In this document: positions 43,899 to 53,106 of the stretch, one piece after another | Layout of the letters: each line of letters opens with the position of its first letter | Numbering within the stretch: the stretch's first letter is position 1 | NCBI RefSeq assembly: GCF_004570865.1 | Contig: NZ_SPQS01000026.1 | Coordinates: 1-64,000 of the forward strand | Reading direction: 5' to 3' | Origin: Bradyrhizobium frederickii | Lineage (GTDB): Bacteria > Pseudomonadota > Alphaproteobacteria > Rhizobiales > Xanthobacteraceae | DNA: 64,000 nucleotides | The notes under the pieces: model-generated | What the model was told of the DNA's origin: nothing | Database searches by the model: none | What the model saw: only the letters and a program-made list of their open reading frames with translations | Translations under genes and position numbers: made by a program

Positions 43899-44831
43899 CT
43901 AAGCCGACTTCCGCTGCGGCTTGGCCGCCGGCTTCTTCGCCGCGGTCTCCTTCGCAGGCTTCTTGCCGGTGATCGGCATCAGCATTTCCTTCTGCCCGGC
44001 CGCCGCCTTGCGCGGCTTTTTTCCTGATTTCTTGGGTGCCGCTGGAGCTGCCGCGCCCTCTCTTCCGATGCTCTTGCGCAGCGCGTCCATCAGGTCCACG
44101 ACGTTCTCACCTCGAGGACGCGCTTTCGCGGCGATGGGCTTGCCCGCGCGCTTCTGATTGATGAGATCGATAAGGGCGGTTTCGTACTGGTCTTCGAACT
44201 TGTCCGGCTCGAAATGACCCGCCTTCTGATTGACGATGTGCTTGGCGAGATCAAGCATGTCCTTGGTGACTTTTACATCCTGGATATCGTCGAAATACTC
44301 ATCCGCAGAACGGACTTCGTAGGGATAGCGCAGCAATGTCCCCATCAGCCCCTTGTCCAGCGGCTCCAGCGCGATGATGTGCTCGCGATTGGTCAGCACC
44401 ACGCGACCGATCGCGACCTTGTTCATTTCGCGGATGGTTTCGCGGATAACGGCGAAGGCGTCGTGCCCGACTTTGCCATCTGGAGTCAGGTAGTAAGGGC
44501 GGATCAGGTAGCGTGGATCAATCTCGCTGCGGTCGACGAACTCGTCGATCTCGATCGTTCGCGTCGATTCCAGCGCGACGTTCTCGAGCTCCTCCTTCGT
44601 CACCTCAATGAATGTGTCGGTGTCGACCTTGTAGCCCTTGACGATGTCTTCGTTGTCGACCTCCTCACCGGTATGAGCGTCCACCTTGGCGTACTTGATG
44701 CGGCGGCCGGTCTTTCGGTTGAGCTGGTTGAACGAGACTTTTTCGGATTCCGACGTGGCCGGATAGAGCGCTACCGGACAGGTGACGAGGGAAAGACGCA
44801 GGAAGCCTTTCCAGTTAGCGCGGGGGGCCAT
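43899..44831 (-). CDS. ku: Ku protein for non-homologous end joining
   Basis: A 310-residue prokaryotic Ku homodimer subunit that binds double-strand ends and recruits LigD. Family start MAPRANWKGFLRLSLVTCPVALYPATSE, then VSFNQLNRKTGRRIKY, KGYKVDTDTFIEVTKEELENV, TIEIDEFVDRSEIDPRYL, and AIGRVVLTNREHIIALEP. The C-terminus is Lys/Ala/Pro-rich (GKKPAKETAAKKPAAK), typical of rhizobial Ku and probably DNA-binding. ATG 44831 is chosen over 44891. Confidence 0.93.
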   Translation of the reverse strand: MAPRANWKGFLRLSLVTCPVALYPATSESEKVSFNQLNRKTGRRIKYAKVDAHTGEEVDNEDIVKGYKVDTDTFIEVTKEELENVALESTRTIEIDEFVDRSEIDPRYLIRPYYLTPDGKVGHDAFAVIRETIREMNKVAIGRVVLTNREHIIALEPLDKGLMGTLLRYPYEVRSADEYFDDIQDVKVTKDMLDLAKHIVNQKAGHFEPDKFEDQYETALIDLINQKRAGKPIAAKARPRGENVVDLMDALRKSIGREGAAAPAAPKKSGKKPRKAAAGQKEMLMPITGKKPAKETAAKKPAAKPQRKSA

Positions 44832-44973
44832 GCGGGGGAACTCCATACTGGTGCCGGATTCAAGACGAACGGGCCGGCTTGGTTCCGACACCGCCAGCCG
44901 TCTGGCAGGAGGATTTTTCTCACCGCCGGTCTACCTGGACTCGACATTTGTTCTTGTTATGTTCTAATTGCGT

Positions 44974-45369
44974 ATGACCGACCGACCCGCGAGCTGGCGC
45001 ATGCCGACCCCAAAGCAGATGGAAAAATTGGCCACTGAAGCCGACCGTAGACGAGCGCCGTCCGCTGCGGGTCCGGATGCCCCCCTCCCGGCCGAATATT
45101 GGGAATCGGTCCTGAAAGATCCTCGCGCCGGCGCGACCGTGGCCCAGGCCCGGCAGCGACGCCTTTCGGAAATTAGGGCCCACGTCCTGCGCGTCTCCTG
45201 CCGCCGCTGCGACCGGACCGTGGAAATCCAGACCGCCGATGCCGTCCGCTTGTATGGCGCCAACGCAGTCTGGAAGGACGTGGCGCAGCGCTTGCTCGAC
45301 AACACCTGCCAACAGCGCACCGGCAGGCATGAAGAAGACGGGTGTTGGCCAGCGTTCGAGTCGCCGTAG
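44974..45369 (+). CDS. Conserved hypothetical protein with Cys pair
   Basis: A 131-residue soluble protein: PASWRMPTPKQMEKLATEADRRRA, PLPAEYWESVLKDPRAGATVAQARQRRLSEIRAHVLRV, then SCRRCDRTVEIQTADAVRLYG and DNTCQQRTGRHEEDGCWP. The Cys pair plus later Cys residues suggest a small zinc-ribbon-like fold. It is divergent from ku, with about 140 bases shared upstream, and is followed within 50 bases by a second Cys-pair protein. Function unknown. Confidence 0.72.
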   Translation: MTDRPASWRMPTPKQMEKLATEADRRRAPSAAGPDAPLPAEYWESVLKDPRAGATVAQARQRRLSEIRAHVLRVSCRRCDRTVEIQTADAVRLYGANAVWKDVAQRLLDNTCQQRTGRHEEDGCWPAFESP

Positions 45370-45415
45370 TCGCTCTGAATTTGCCGATCCGACCTCTTTG
45401 CGCCCGGAAATCCGG

Positions 45416-45865
45416 ATGGCCCCGAAGTATCACCCTACGCCCCTGTCGGGTGGCGATCGCAAAGCTCTGGCAAAGGAGCTCGGCAAGGCACGCGCGATGG
45501 CCAACATGCTTGCTGCCCAATCGGCGCAGATGCGGGCTAAGGGCGAGGCCATGATTCAGCAAGCAGACAGGTTGCTTTGCGAAAGCTGGAACGAGCGCAT
45601 GTGGAGCGACGGCGAACCGATCGATCCGTCGCCCACCATTGACCAGGCCGTGAACGGAGGCTTCCCTTGGCTCGAGATCAGGTGCACGCGCTGCAAGACG
45701 CCGAGCGACGTCGACCTCGCGGCGATGAAGCACCCGCCAACCACCTTCGTGCACGATCTCGCCAGCCGGCTGCGTTGCCGCAAATGCGCCAAGGCGGGCC
45801 GGCGTCCATCGGCGACTCTGCTACAGTTGGCTTGGCAGCCTCGCCACCCTCGAACCGAAACCTGA
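45416..45865 (+). CDS. Conserved hypothetical protein with CxxC pairs
   Basis: A 149-residue protein: MAPKYHPTPLSGGDRKALAK, KARAMANMLAAQSAQMRAKGEAMIQQADRLL (helical), then LEIRCTRCKTPSDVDLAAM and SRLRCRKCAKAGRRPSATLLQL. The two CxxC pairs 37 residues apart suggest zinc binding. It is often seen in Bradyrhizobium-type genomes but has no known role. ATG 45416 matches the conserved-looking start. It ends 3 bases before the SRAP gene, suggesting one transcript with it. Confidence 0.75.
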   Translation: MAPKYHPTPLSGGDRKALAKELGKARAMANMLAAQSAQMRAKGEAMIQQADRLLCESWNERMWSDGEPIDPSPTIDQAVNGGFPWLEIRCTRCKTPSDVDLAAMKHPPTTFVHDLASRLRCRKCAKAGRRPSATLLQLAWQPRHPRTET

Positions 45866-45868
45866 TTG

Positions 45869-46594
45869 ATGTGTAATCTCTATTCGATCACGACAAACCA
45901 AGCTGCTATTAGTGCGCTGTTTCGCGTCGTAAACCGATACGACGGCAATCTGGCGTCGATGCCCGGCGTGTTTCCAGACTACAAGGCACCGATCGTGCGC
46001 AACGGGGCCGAAGGCCGCGAGCTCGCCACGGCGCGATGGGGGATGCCGTCGTCATCAAAGGCGTTAATGGATGCCACCAAGAAACGAGCGCAAAAGCTGC
46101 AGGCCAAGGGCAAGACCGTCGACTTCAAGGAACTGCTGCGGATGGAGCCGGACGGCGGCACGACCAACATCCGCAACGTGGAAAGTAAGCACTGGGCCCG
46201 CTGGCTCGGCGTCGAAAATCGCTGCGTGGTGCCATTCAACTCGTTCAGCGAATTCAACAAGGCCGAAGGTGGCGACATCTGGTTCGCCCTCGACGAGTCC
46301 CGGCCCCTCGCCTGTTTCGCCGGGATCTGGACCAACTGGACCTCCGTTCGGAAGGTCAGGGAAGGCGAGACAACCAACGACCTCTACGCGTTCCTCACGA
46401 CGGAGCCGAACGCCGAGGTCGGCGCCATCCACTCCAAGGCGATGCCCGTGATCCTGACAACGCCGGACGACGTCGAGACCTGGATGACCGCGGGTAGCGA
46501 TGAGGCACTAAAGCTGCAACGCCCGCTTCCGGATGGGTCGCTTCGGATCGTCGCCCGAGGTGTCAAGGAAGACCCGGCGGAACCGGCGACGTGA
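45869..46594 (+). CDS. SRAP (HMCES/YedK) abasic-site protein
   Basis: A 241-residue SOS-response-associated protein that crosslinks to abasic sites in single-stranded DNA through Cys2. The start MCNLYSITTNQ at 45869 leaves Cys at position 2, as catalysis requires, so the TTG three bases earlier is rejected. Other motifs: RCVVPFNSFSEFN, CFAGIWTNW, TTEPNAEVGAIHSKAMPVIL (with the conserved His). It fits a DNA-repair neighbourhood with Ku and ligase. A hairpin follows at 46614. Confidence 0.92.
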   Translation: MCNLYSITTNQAAISALFRVVNRYDGNLASMPGVFPDYKAPIVRNGAEGRELATARWGMPSSSKALMDATKKRAQKLQAKGKTVDFKELLRMEPDGGTTNIRNVESKHWARWLGVENRCVVPFNSFSEFNKAEGGDIWFALDESRPLACFAGIWTNWTSVRKVREGETTNDLYAFLTTEPNAEVGAIHSKAMPVILTTPDDVETWMTAGSDEALKLQRPLPDGSLRIVARGVKEDPAEPAT

Positions 46595-47018
46595 CGGAGG
46601 AAGACGACATGGATGCAGGGTGCACTTCACCCCTGCACCCATGCGCATCGAGGAGACCGGGGTAGCAAGTGCCAGGGGGAACCGAGCGGAGGAAGACCCG
46701 CCCGACAGGGCCGGCGCCCTACTCTGGGCGGGGCACCAGGGGGCACCCCCTGAGATCTTGACAGTGAGTATGTCGGATGGCGCCAACTGAAGCCGCCAGA
46801 AGGCAGCAATTTCCGAATGCTTCCGACGGCGGCCGAAGCGCCACTCCAAAGTTCCTGTTAACCCTTGCTTGAACAGACACGCTGACGGTGCCGTGCGTAG
46901 GGGTGTTACCCCCAGCGCAAGCGGCCGTTGCTCTTGTATCTTTCCGCAACCGCGAGTTAACCTAGGAGTCTTTTCAGAACCTATTTTCGGTCACATCAAT
47001 TCAGGGCACGGTCCGCGC
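46595..47018. promoter_or_regulatory. Intergenic region with a terminator-like hairpin
   Basis: TGCAGGG (46614-46620) pairs with CCCTGCA (46631-46637) 20 bases after the SRAP stop, a weak terminator candidate. The remainder (about 380 bases) has no convincing gene. It should contain the promoter of the amidohydrolase, but no -35/-10 pair is clear. Confidence 0.45.
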
Positions 47019-48506
47019 ATGAGAACTTTTTTAAGAATCGCTGGATGGAGCACCGCTCTGGTCGCATTGGCACTTTCGCCACTCACAACAGCCAAGGCCG
47101 CCGACGATTGGACAATCAGCGGGATGGTGCTTAGCCCCAACGGCATCATCTCCGATGGCGCAATTTCCATCTCCAAGCAAATAATCACCGCCGTTGGCCC
47201 GATTGCCTCGGTCCCGTCGTCTTCCTCGGCGATCAAAGTCCCCGGCATCATCCTCCCGGGCTTCATCGATCTGCACGACCATCTGACATGGAATGCGTTG
47301 CCGCGGTGGATCCCGGCGAGGAAGTTCAACAACAGATACGAATGGCAGGATACGGCCGAATACGACAGGGCCTTGGTGGCCCCACACAACGTAGTGCTTG
47401 CTGATACAGCCTGCGAAACCGAGATCTATGCCGAAATCAAGGCGCTTGCGGGCGGCGCGACATCAGTCCTTGGTGGATTGCTGGCGGACGACAAGCATCC
47501 AGACAACGCAAAGTGCGTGGCCGGCCTTGTCCGTAATCTGGATACGGCTTCGAACATGCCATTCACCAAGCCGCCTTCCGATCCGAAAGACACGATCTGC
47601 CCGACCGATCTAGCGATCGACCGCACTTTACTTGATGTGGTGGAGAATGATGTCTTCCCGCTGGAATTGACGCATGGCCGGATGGACTTCCTTCTATGCG
47701 AGCTCAAGGCTGGGACTCTGCGCGGCATGGTCGTCCACCTTTCAGAAGGCGCACCGACTGATTCCGCGGCTCATCGCGAATACACCATGCTGAGCAAGGA
47801 AATCCTGCGGCAGAAGGACCTGAAGACCGGCATCGAGTCCGCCATCGAGCGAGAAGGTCTCATCCTCATACATGGCACAGCGCTGCGAGACCAAGATTTC
47901 AAAGGCATGAAGGAAAGTAAGGTTGGGCTAGTGTGGTCTCCACGCAGCAACGATGAACTATACGGCTCGACGGTTAACCTCGCAGCCGCCCATCTAGCGG
48001 GCATCGACATGGCAATCGCTCCGGATTGGAGTCCGTCTGGCAGCGCCGGGATGCTCCAAGAGATGGGCTACGCCGCGCGGCACTACGGCGTGAAGTCGGA
48101 CGACCTTATCAAGATGGCCACGTCAACACCGGCGAAGATGGCGCGCATCTCAGACCATGTCGGAAGCCTTGCTCCGAACAAGTTCGCAGATTTTGTCGTC
48201 GTCAACGTTGCCGTCGATCCGACAAAGCCAACTGCTCTCGACCCTGTTGTTAAGGCCACTCCTGCCGACATTGCATTGGTCGTGGTTGGCGGCCAGCCAA
48301 TCTACGGCGATCTTGCGCTGTTGACCCAGCTGCTACCAACTGGAACGGCGGTTGATCAAATGACCGTCTGTGGTGCAACGAAGGCCATCTATCTCGGCCA
48401 AAGCGAAGCAGGCGTGCGCGGCTGGAGCGTGGCAGACATCAAGAAGGCGCTAAATGCGGCTCTTGCGAAAGGAAGCTCTAGCCTGCCTGACATTGAGTGC
48501 GACTGA
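47019..48506 (+). CDS. Secreted amidohydrolase-family protein
   Basis: A 495-residue metal-dependent hydrolase. The signal peptide covers residues 1-27 (FLRIAGWSTALVALALSPLTTAKAA). The HxH metal motif appears as LPGFIDLHDHLTW; a GRMDFLLCELKAGTLRGMVVHLSEG segment, ILIHGTALRD and a late Asp region (MAIAPDWSPSGSAGMLQEM) follow. It ends with the composite domain (LAPNKFADFVVVNV). A periplasmic enzyme on an unknown amide or cyclic substrate. ATG 47019 starts the signal peptide; the frame extending to 46869 is non-coding-like. Confidence 0.85.
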   Translation: MRTFLRIAGWSTALVALALSPLTTAKAADDWTISGMVLSPNGIISDGAISISKQIITAVGPIASVPSSSSAIKVPGIILPGFIDLHDHLTWNALPRWIPARKFNNRYEWQDTAEYDRALVAPHNVVLADTACETEIYAEIKALAGGATSVLGGLLADDKHPDNAKCVAGLVRNLDTASNMPFTKPPSDPKDTICPTDLAIDRTLLDVVENDVFPLELTHGRMDFLLCELKAGTLRGMVVHLSEGAPTDSAAHREYTMLSKEILRQKDLKTGIESAIEREGLILIHGTALRDQDFKGMKESKVGLVWSPRSNDELYGSTVNLAAAHLAGIDMAIAPDWSPSGSAGMLQEMGYAARHYGVKSDDLIKMATSTPAKMARISDHVGSLAPNKFADFVVVNVAVDPTKPTALDPVVKATPADIALVVVGGQPIYGDLALLTQLLPTGTAVDQMTVCGATKAIYLGQSEAGVRGWSVADIKKALNAALAKGSSSLPDIECD

Positions 48507-48606
48507 TCATCGTCGTGGTTCTTCACTAGAAGTCATGGCAGCATCGGTTGGTTCTTTCAACGGTGCTTACAAGCAAGCGCTCAACTGATCTGTCGGAGGC
48601 AGGCTC

Positions 48607-49695
48607 ATGCGAAATGCCGTGCGTGTATATTGCGCCACCGTTGTGATGTCGCTGCTTGCGACGCTGGCTGCCGCGCGCGGCGACCAACTCACGTTTTCCA
48701 CCTGGAAGGCGACAACACCGTTCGAAGGTCCTAGGACCTCGCATGCCGCGACTCTCGTCAACAACAGGATCTACATCCTAGGGGGCCTGTACGCTTCGGC
48801 AAACAACTTCACACTATACAACGATGTTCAAACTGCGCTTCTCGGGAACGACGGTGCCATCGCCGAAGGCGCATGGGAGAAGACAACGCCCTTCGTGGAG
48901 CCGCGCTCGGGAATGGGCGTAGCTGTCCACAAGGAGTTCATCTACGTCGTCGGTGGCTTTTCGAATAAGGGGACGCGTGCCGACGCTCAGTACGCCCGCG
49001 TGATGCCAGACGGTATGCTGGGCTCATGGACTACGAGTCCCAACCAGCTCGCAATACCTCGTTCGAATCTCGCCTTGCAGATATTCTCCACGATGTCGGG
49101 CACGAGCTATCTCGCGGCAATCGCTGGCGTCGGCGAGATTGGCAAGGATACGGTTCATTTCGATACGATCGAGACCGCAGAGATCAATCCCGATGGCTCG
49201 CTCGGCCAATGGAAACTATGTCCATTTCACCTCAAGGGTGGTCGTTCAGCTCCAGGCGTAGCCGTGAACAAAGGCGTCCTTTATGTCGCTGGAGGATGGG
49301 GTGACCTGCTAATTGAAGACGTTTTTAGCGATGTCCAGTATGCTCCAATCAGGGATGACGGCTGTCCTGACGCTTGGCACACCAACGCTGCAAGACTGAA
49401 CATGCCGCTGTACGGTCATACAATGACTGTCACGTTAGCAGCTGGGAGGCCGTCGCTCGTTGTACTCGGCGGTAATGCCGGACAGGGCAACTACTTTAAC
49501 AACGTGCAATTTGCCCCCCTGGCGCCAGACAGTGAAACCGGGCGGTTTGTGTTCGACACACATCAATTCGCAGTGCCCCGGTGGGGTCAGGCCACAGTGC
49601 AATACAACAACTTTCTCTATGTTCTAGGTGGGTCACAACGCGGAAATGGCGATTATCTGAACGACGTCCAGTTCACCGTCATGGGCAACCAGTAA
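48607..49695 (+). CDS. Secreted Kelch-like beta-propeller protein
   Basis: A 362-residue protein with a signal peptide (VYCATVVMSLLATLAAARG) and repeated Kelch-type blades: HAATLVNNRIYILGGLY, GMGVAVHKEFIYVVGGFS, APGVAVNKGVLYVAGGWG, RPSLVVLGGNA and ATVQYNNFLYVLGGSQ. Each repeat is followed by a DVQ(Y/F)A-type strand. It probably forms a six- or seven-blade propeller in the periplasm for binding or catalysis. It lies 100 bases after the secreted amidohydrolase on the same strand, so a joint role is possible. Confidence 0.85.
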   Translation: MRNAVRVYCATVVMSLLATLAAARGDQLTFSTWKATTPFEGPRTSHAATLVNNRIYILGGLYASANNFTLYNDVQTALLGNDGAIAEGAWEKTTPFVEPRSGMGVAVHKEFIYVVGGFSNKGTRADAQYARVMPDGMLGSWTTSPNQLAIPRSNLALQIFSTMSGTSYLAAIAGVGEIGKDTVHFDTIETAEINPDGSLGQWKLCPFHLKGGRSAPGVAVNKGVLYVAGGWGDLLIEDVFSDVQYAPIRDDGCPDAWHTNAARLNMPLYGHTMTVTLAAGRPSLVVLGGNAGQGNYFNNVQFAPLAPDSETGRFVFDTHQFAVPRWGQATVQYNNFLYVLGGSQRGNGDYLNDVQFTVMGNQ

Positions 49696-49942
49696 GACCT
49701 CGCTCCCACTGAACGTGTTGCGTGCATCGCGTGTCACCTTCCATGGTGGACTCGAGATTTGCTGCCTCGGGTCCATGCGGAAGCGCCGCCCCACCGCACT
49801 TGAGGAAAGGAACCGCCCGCGTCGCACGGGCGCCGGCCGGCGCTTTGCCCCGGCGCGCGCGGCAGTGCCCTCAGAATTCTCGTGGGAATGCTGGGGAATT
49901 CGGCCGAGGAGAAGACAAAGCGAAAGACTGGGAGAATCAAAA

Positions 49943-50190
49943 GAGGCCCCCGGAGAGCGTGAAGCATAGCGACCCGAACGGGCACGCGGGTCCGATAGCA
50001 GCGACGAGACCGGTTTAATAGCGCACCCGGGAACGGGGCAGTGATAGCGCTCGCCGCAGGCGGGCCCCTTTCCCGAGTGCCCCCGCGAGGAGCTCCTCAG
50101 TCCTTGCGCGAGGGATCGAAGCCGGATGGCCGAGACGCGAAGCGGCTCGGTTCACGAGAGCCCGCTGCGGCAGCGGCCGCACGCGCGCAA
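49943..50190. repeat. Dispersed repeat copy R4
   Basis: The fullest match to R1 (10 kb away): GGAGAGCGTGAAGCATAGCG, GGGCACGCGGGTCCGA, CACCCGGGAACGGGGCAGTG, CCCCTTTCCCGAGTGCCCCC, GCGAGGGATCGAAGCC, and the hairpin TGCGGC-AGCG-GCCGCA (50166-50181). It fills most of the gene-free stretch 49696-50224. The first 250 bases of that stretch (49696-49942) show nothing recognisable. Confidence 0.8.
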
Positions 50191-50224
50191 ACGGAGCAAC
50201 TCTGCCTAGATTAAACCAGCGGAT

Positions 50225-50407
50225 CTAGATTTCCTCGCGCGCATGCGTGTGCGCGTCATAGATTCTGATCTGAAGCATGGGAAAACGCCTCTTGAGTTCT
50301 TCTCCACCTACTCTGGCGCCGTCCCTGGTTGCAAATTCGGCTTTGAGTCGGCCGTCCACTTCAAGCGCATAACCAGAAGCCGGCGGTTCACGGGTGGCTG
50401 CAACCAT
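50225..50407 (-). CDS. Small conserved hypothetical protein
   Basis: A 60-residue protein: ATREPPASGYALEVDGRLKAEFATRDGARVGGEELKRRFPMLQIRIYDA then HTHAREEI. The beta-strand/helix pattern is protein-like and resembles small Bradyrhizobium hypotheticals. There is no recognised domain. It lies between repeat R4 and the exonuclease gene on the opposite strand. Confidence 0.55.
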   Translation of the reverse strand: MVAATREPPASGYALEVDGRLKAEFATRDGARVGGEELKRRFPMLQIRIYDAHTHAREEI

Positions 50408-50696
50408 TTCATTCCCATTGTGCAGTGAGGTGGTTGAGAATGATGGTTAGCGTGAGTCGCCTGGACCACGCTAGAGCTACCTACGCAACAGTGGCGATCG
50501 GTCATCGCAGGTTGTGGATCGATGCTCGCAGCGGAGTCGCTCAAAGGATGGGCATTGGCGTCCGGCTATTTCCACCCAGCCGTTAGCTGCGAGATGTACA
50601 CCGGCGAAGAGCTATCCACAGGCTCCGATGCATAGCCCGATCGCATCCGATAGAGTGCACTCTGGCGCGCACGGAGCGCGGTTTCATCTATTGACC

Positions 50697-51596
50697 ATGA
50701 ACATGACCAATCCCCTAACCTTGGCCGAAATGGCGGCCGCGCTCGAGCAATCGCCGGATTATCGCGTCTTGCGCCGGCTCATTCCACGATCAGAATTCGC
50801 TACGAGCAACGGTGAAGCGGTCAAGACTGCTCTCCTGCTGGATGTCGAAACAACCGGCCTGAATCCGGCCCACGATCAGATTATCGAGCTCGGAATGGTC
50901 AAGTTCGCCTACCTGCCGGACGGCCGGACCACCCGAGTTCTCGATACCTTCAGCTGCTTCAACCAGCCGTCGGTGCCCATCCCCGCGGAGGTTACGGCTC
51001 TCACAGGGATTACCGACGAGATGGTCGATGGCCACAGCCTTGATCCGGATCGCGTTGCCGCCTTTGCGGCAGATGCTGTTGTCGTCATTGCTCACAATGC
51101 CGCTTTCGACCGGAAGTTCATTGAGCGTTGCTGTCCATCGTTTGAACATCGAGCGTGGGCATGTTCAGTGAGTGAGATTGAATGGCGCAATCATGGGTTC
51201 GAAGGCTCACGATTGCCGTATCTGCTGATGAAGGCGGGCCTATTTCATGAGGCACATCGCGCCGTCGATGACTGCCTCGCGCTCCTCGAGATCCTGGCGC
51301 TGCAGCTCCCCCATCACAATCAGACTGTTCGTTCCACTCTGCTGGAACGCGCGCGGCGCAAAACCATTAGGATCTGGGCTGAACATTCGCCGTTCGAGCT
51401 GAAGGATGAACTCAAGCGACGCGGATATCGTTGGAGTGACGGTACCGATGGACGGCCAAAGTCCTGGTACATCGATGTCGATGACGGCGATCAAAACGCG
51501 GAAATCGAGTTCTTGCAAAAGACGATCTATCTCCGGGAGCTTGAACCGCGTATTCAGAGCCTGACTGCGTTCAATCGCTTTTCTGTCAGGGGTTAG
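50697..51596 (+). CDS. DnaQ-like 3'-5' exonuclease
   Basis: A 299-residue DEDDh exonuclease. Exo I is LLLDVETTGLNPAHDQIIELG (Asp, Glu), Exo II VVIAHNAAFDRKFIE (Asp) and Exo III AHRAVDDCLALLEIL (His, Asp). The C-terminal 90 residues (KRRGYRWSDGTDGRPKSWYIDV) form an added domain seen in stand-alone DnaQ homologues. It probably trims DNA ends or acts in repair. ATG 50697 (MNMTNPLTLAEMA) is chosen; the longer frame to 50514 is low-complexity. Confidence 0.9.
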   Translation: MNMTNPLTLAEMAAALEQSPDYRVLRRLIPRSEFATSNGEAVKTALLLDVETTGLNPAHDQIIELGMVKFAYLPDGRTTRVLDTFSCFNQPSVPIPAEVTALTGITDEMVDGHSLDPDRVAAFAADAVVVIAHNAAFDRKFIERCCPSFEHRAWACSVSEIEWRNHGFEGSRLPYLLMKAGLFHEAHRAVDDCLALLEILALQLPHHNQTVRSTLLERARRKTIRIWAEHSPFELKDELKRRGYRWSDGTDGRPKSWYIDVDDGDQNAEIEFLQKTIYLRELEPRIQSLTAFNRFSVRG

Positions 51597-51662
51597 TTGG
51601 GGCGCGGTGCTGCTCGATGCCGAAAATCTCGGCGGGATCGGCGGCAGGTATTGAGGGGATTG

Positions 51663-51700
51663 TAGGCACAACGCCGGATTAAACGCCGGCGTTGTGCCTA
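51663..51700. terminator. Bidirectional terminator, 15-bp stem
   Basis: TAGGCACAACGCCGG (51663-51677) pairs perfectly with CCGGCGTTGTGCCTA (51686-51700) around an 8-base loop. It lies between the stops of the convergent exonuclease (51596) and DUF5623 (51730) genes. Confidence 0.88.
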
Positions 51701-51729
51701 TTCATCCAGAGGCGACGCTTGTTGTTCGG

Positions 51730-53106
51730 TCAGAGGCGCCCACCATCGTCGGGACCTCGATTTCGATTGATGTCCGAACTCTCCAATCTTCCTGTATGTG
51801 TTGGGGCGACATTCCAAGCGCGAAGAGATGCGATCGCCAGATCGGCTTTCTTTAGCAATTGGCGCAGCGGTGGGCACTCGGGATAGTATCGGACGAGCGT
51901 AGCCTTAACCTCGTCAAGATTCAAAATGTGCCGATCCCAGCTTGTGGGTACCGCAGCGAGTGCGTCCCCTTCGGGAAGCTCATGATAGTAGAGATCGAAA
52001 AACACGTCATCCGAAAGCTCGTCGCGCCTATACTCACACTGGACCCAGTTATCGAGCTCGCAGCGGATTGCGTCGACGCGTCGGTGAACGCCCGCGCGAG
52101 TTCTCGTCCCGATCAGGATCGACTTCAGCAGTCGCCCGACCAGTTTGTGCCCCTCAATTGGCATGCGCGTCTTCGGTCGGCGCTGCGCTCCCGAAAGAAA
52201 CATGCTATATGGGACAGAGTTGTTGGAGCTGCGCCGCTCGCCAGCTCTCTTGACCTCGCGGGCCTCTGTCTCGATCTCCGCCACCTGACCCGGGCTGACG
52301 AAGGCCGGTGCGATCGGCCTCGACTCTCCATCCCAGGCCGACGCCACGATGGGAGCCGGTGCCTCCACCAACCGCGAGATCATCGGCTCAAGCAAATATC
52401 CCTTGGACATATCGGCCAAAAGAAAGAGCGATGTCCCGCCGTCAGGCCGATACATTCCCTTCCACGGCGAAACCGCGACCGCCCAACCGTGTCGGTCAGC
52501 CCATTCCTTCTGCTCGCGAGTGACGCTATGGGAATAAGGCTCATTGGTGCGGATGAAGGTCTTCGCTGCGGGATCGAACCACGCTGCATCGTGATCGGAG
52601 CCCGGCATCCGATGCTGGACTTGTCCTCTGGGGAAAGATCGTTTCGCCTTTGACGGGACCAATCGGGCTGCCTCAATAAACTGAATAGTCCTGGCAGCCT
52701 CGCACGCAGCCTCCCGCGCCGCCTCCTGCGACGACGCGGTGTATGTGTCTGCGAGATGATCAGGACCTTCTCGGCGCATCGTACCCAGCCCCCGCGATGC
52801 TTTGTATTGTGCCGGCTTAACAAGCGCGTCCAGAGGTCTGCCGAGCGGCATTTTCAGGATCTCGCAGCCCGTAACCTTGGTCGTACGATCCCGCCAAAGA
52901 ACGGAGATGTACAGTTCGGCCGACGGCCCGGGGGCTGCGAGGCCGTCTCCAAGCTTGCGCAGTGCGTGCTTGTAATTTTCGAAGCCGGCCGCCTTTGATG
53001 CCTTGTCCAAGGCGACAGCATGCTGAATGCCGTCGGACTTCTTGAATCGCTTGGCGAGCTGCTTGATGCCCTCAATTGAGGACGGACGAATGTGATCGTT
53101 CGACAC
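51730..53106 (-). CDS. DUF5623 domain protein
   Basis: A 458-residue protein. The N-terminus HIRPSSIEGIKQLAKRFKKS, GIQHAVALDKASKAAGFENYKHALRKL matches DUF5623 and resembles glyoxalase-superfamily-linked antitoxin-like helices. The central part has AWFDPAAKTFIRTNEPYSHSV and RHGWAVAVSPWKGMYRPDGGTSLFLLA; the C-terminus is charged. No active site is recognised. GTG 53106 (VSNDHIRPSS) is the family start. It is divergent from gajA, with 294 bases between. Confidence 0.75.
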   Translation of the reverse strand: MSNDHIRPSSIEGIKQLAKRFKKSDGIQHAVALDKASKAAGFENYKHALRKLGDGLAAPGPSAELYISVLWRDRTTKVTGCEILKMPLGRPLDALVKPAQYKASRGLGTMRREGPDHLADTYTASSQEAAREAACEAARTIQFIEAARLVPSKAKRSFPRGQVQHRMPGSDHDAAWFDPAAKTFIRTNEPYSHSVTREQKEWADRHGWAVAVSPWKGMYRPDGGTSLFLLADMSKGYLLEPMISRLVEAPAPIVASAWDGESRPIAPAFVSPGQVAEIETEAREVKRAGERRSSNNSVPYSMFLSGAQRRPKTRMPIEGHKLVGRLLKSILIGTRTRAGVHRRVDAIRCELDNWVQCEYRRDELSDDVFFDLYYHELPEGDALAAVPTSWDRHILNLDEVKATLVRYYPECPPLRQLLKKADLAIASLRAWNVAPTHTGRLESSDINRNRGPDDGGRL

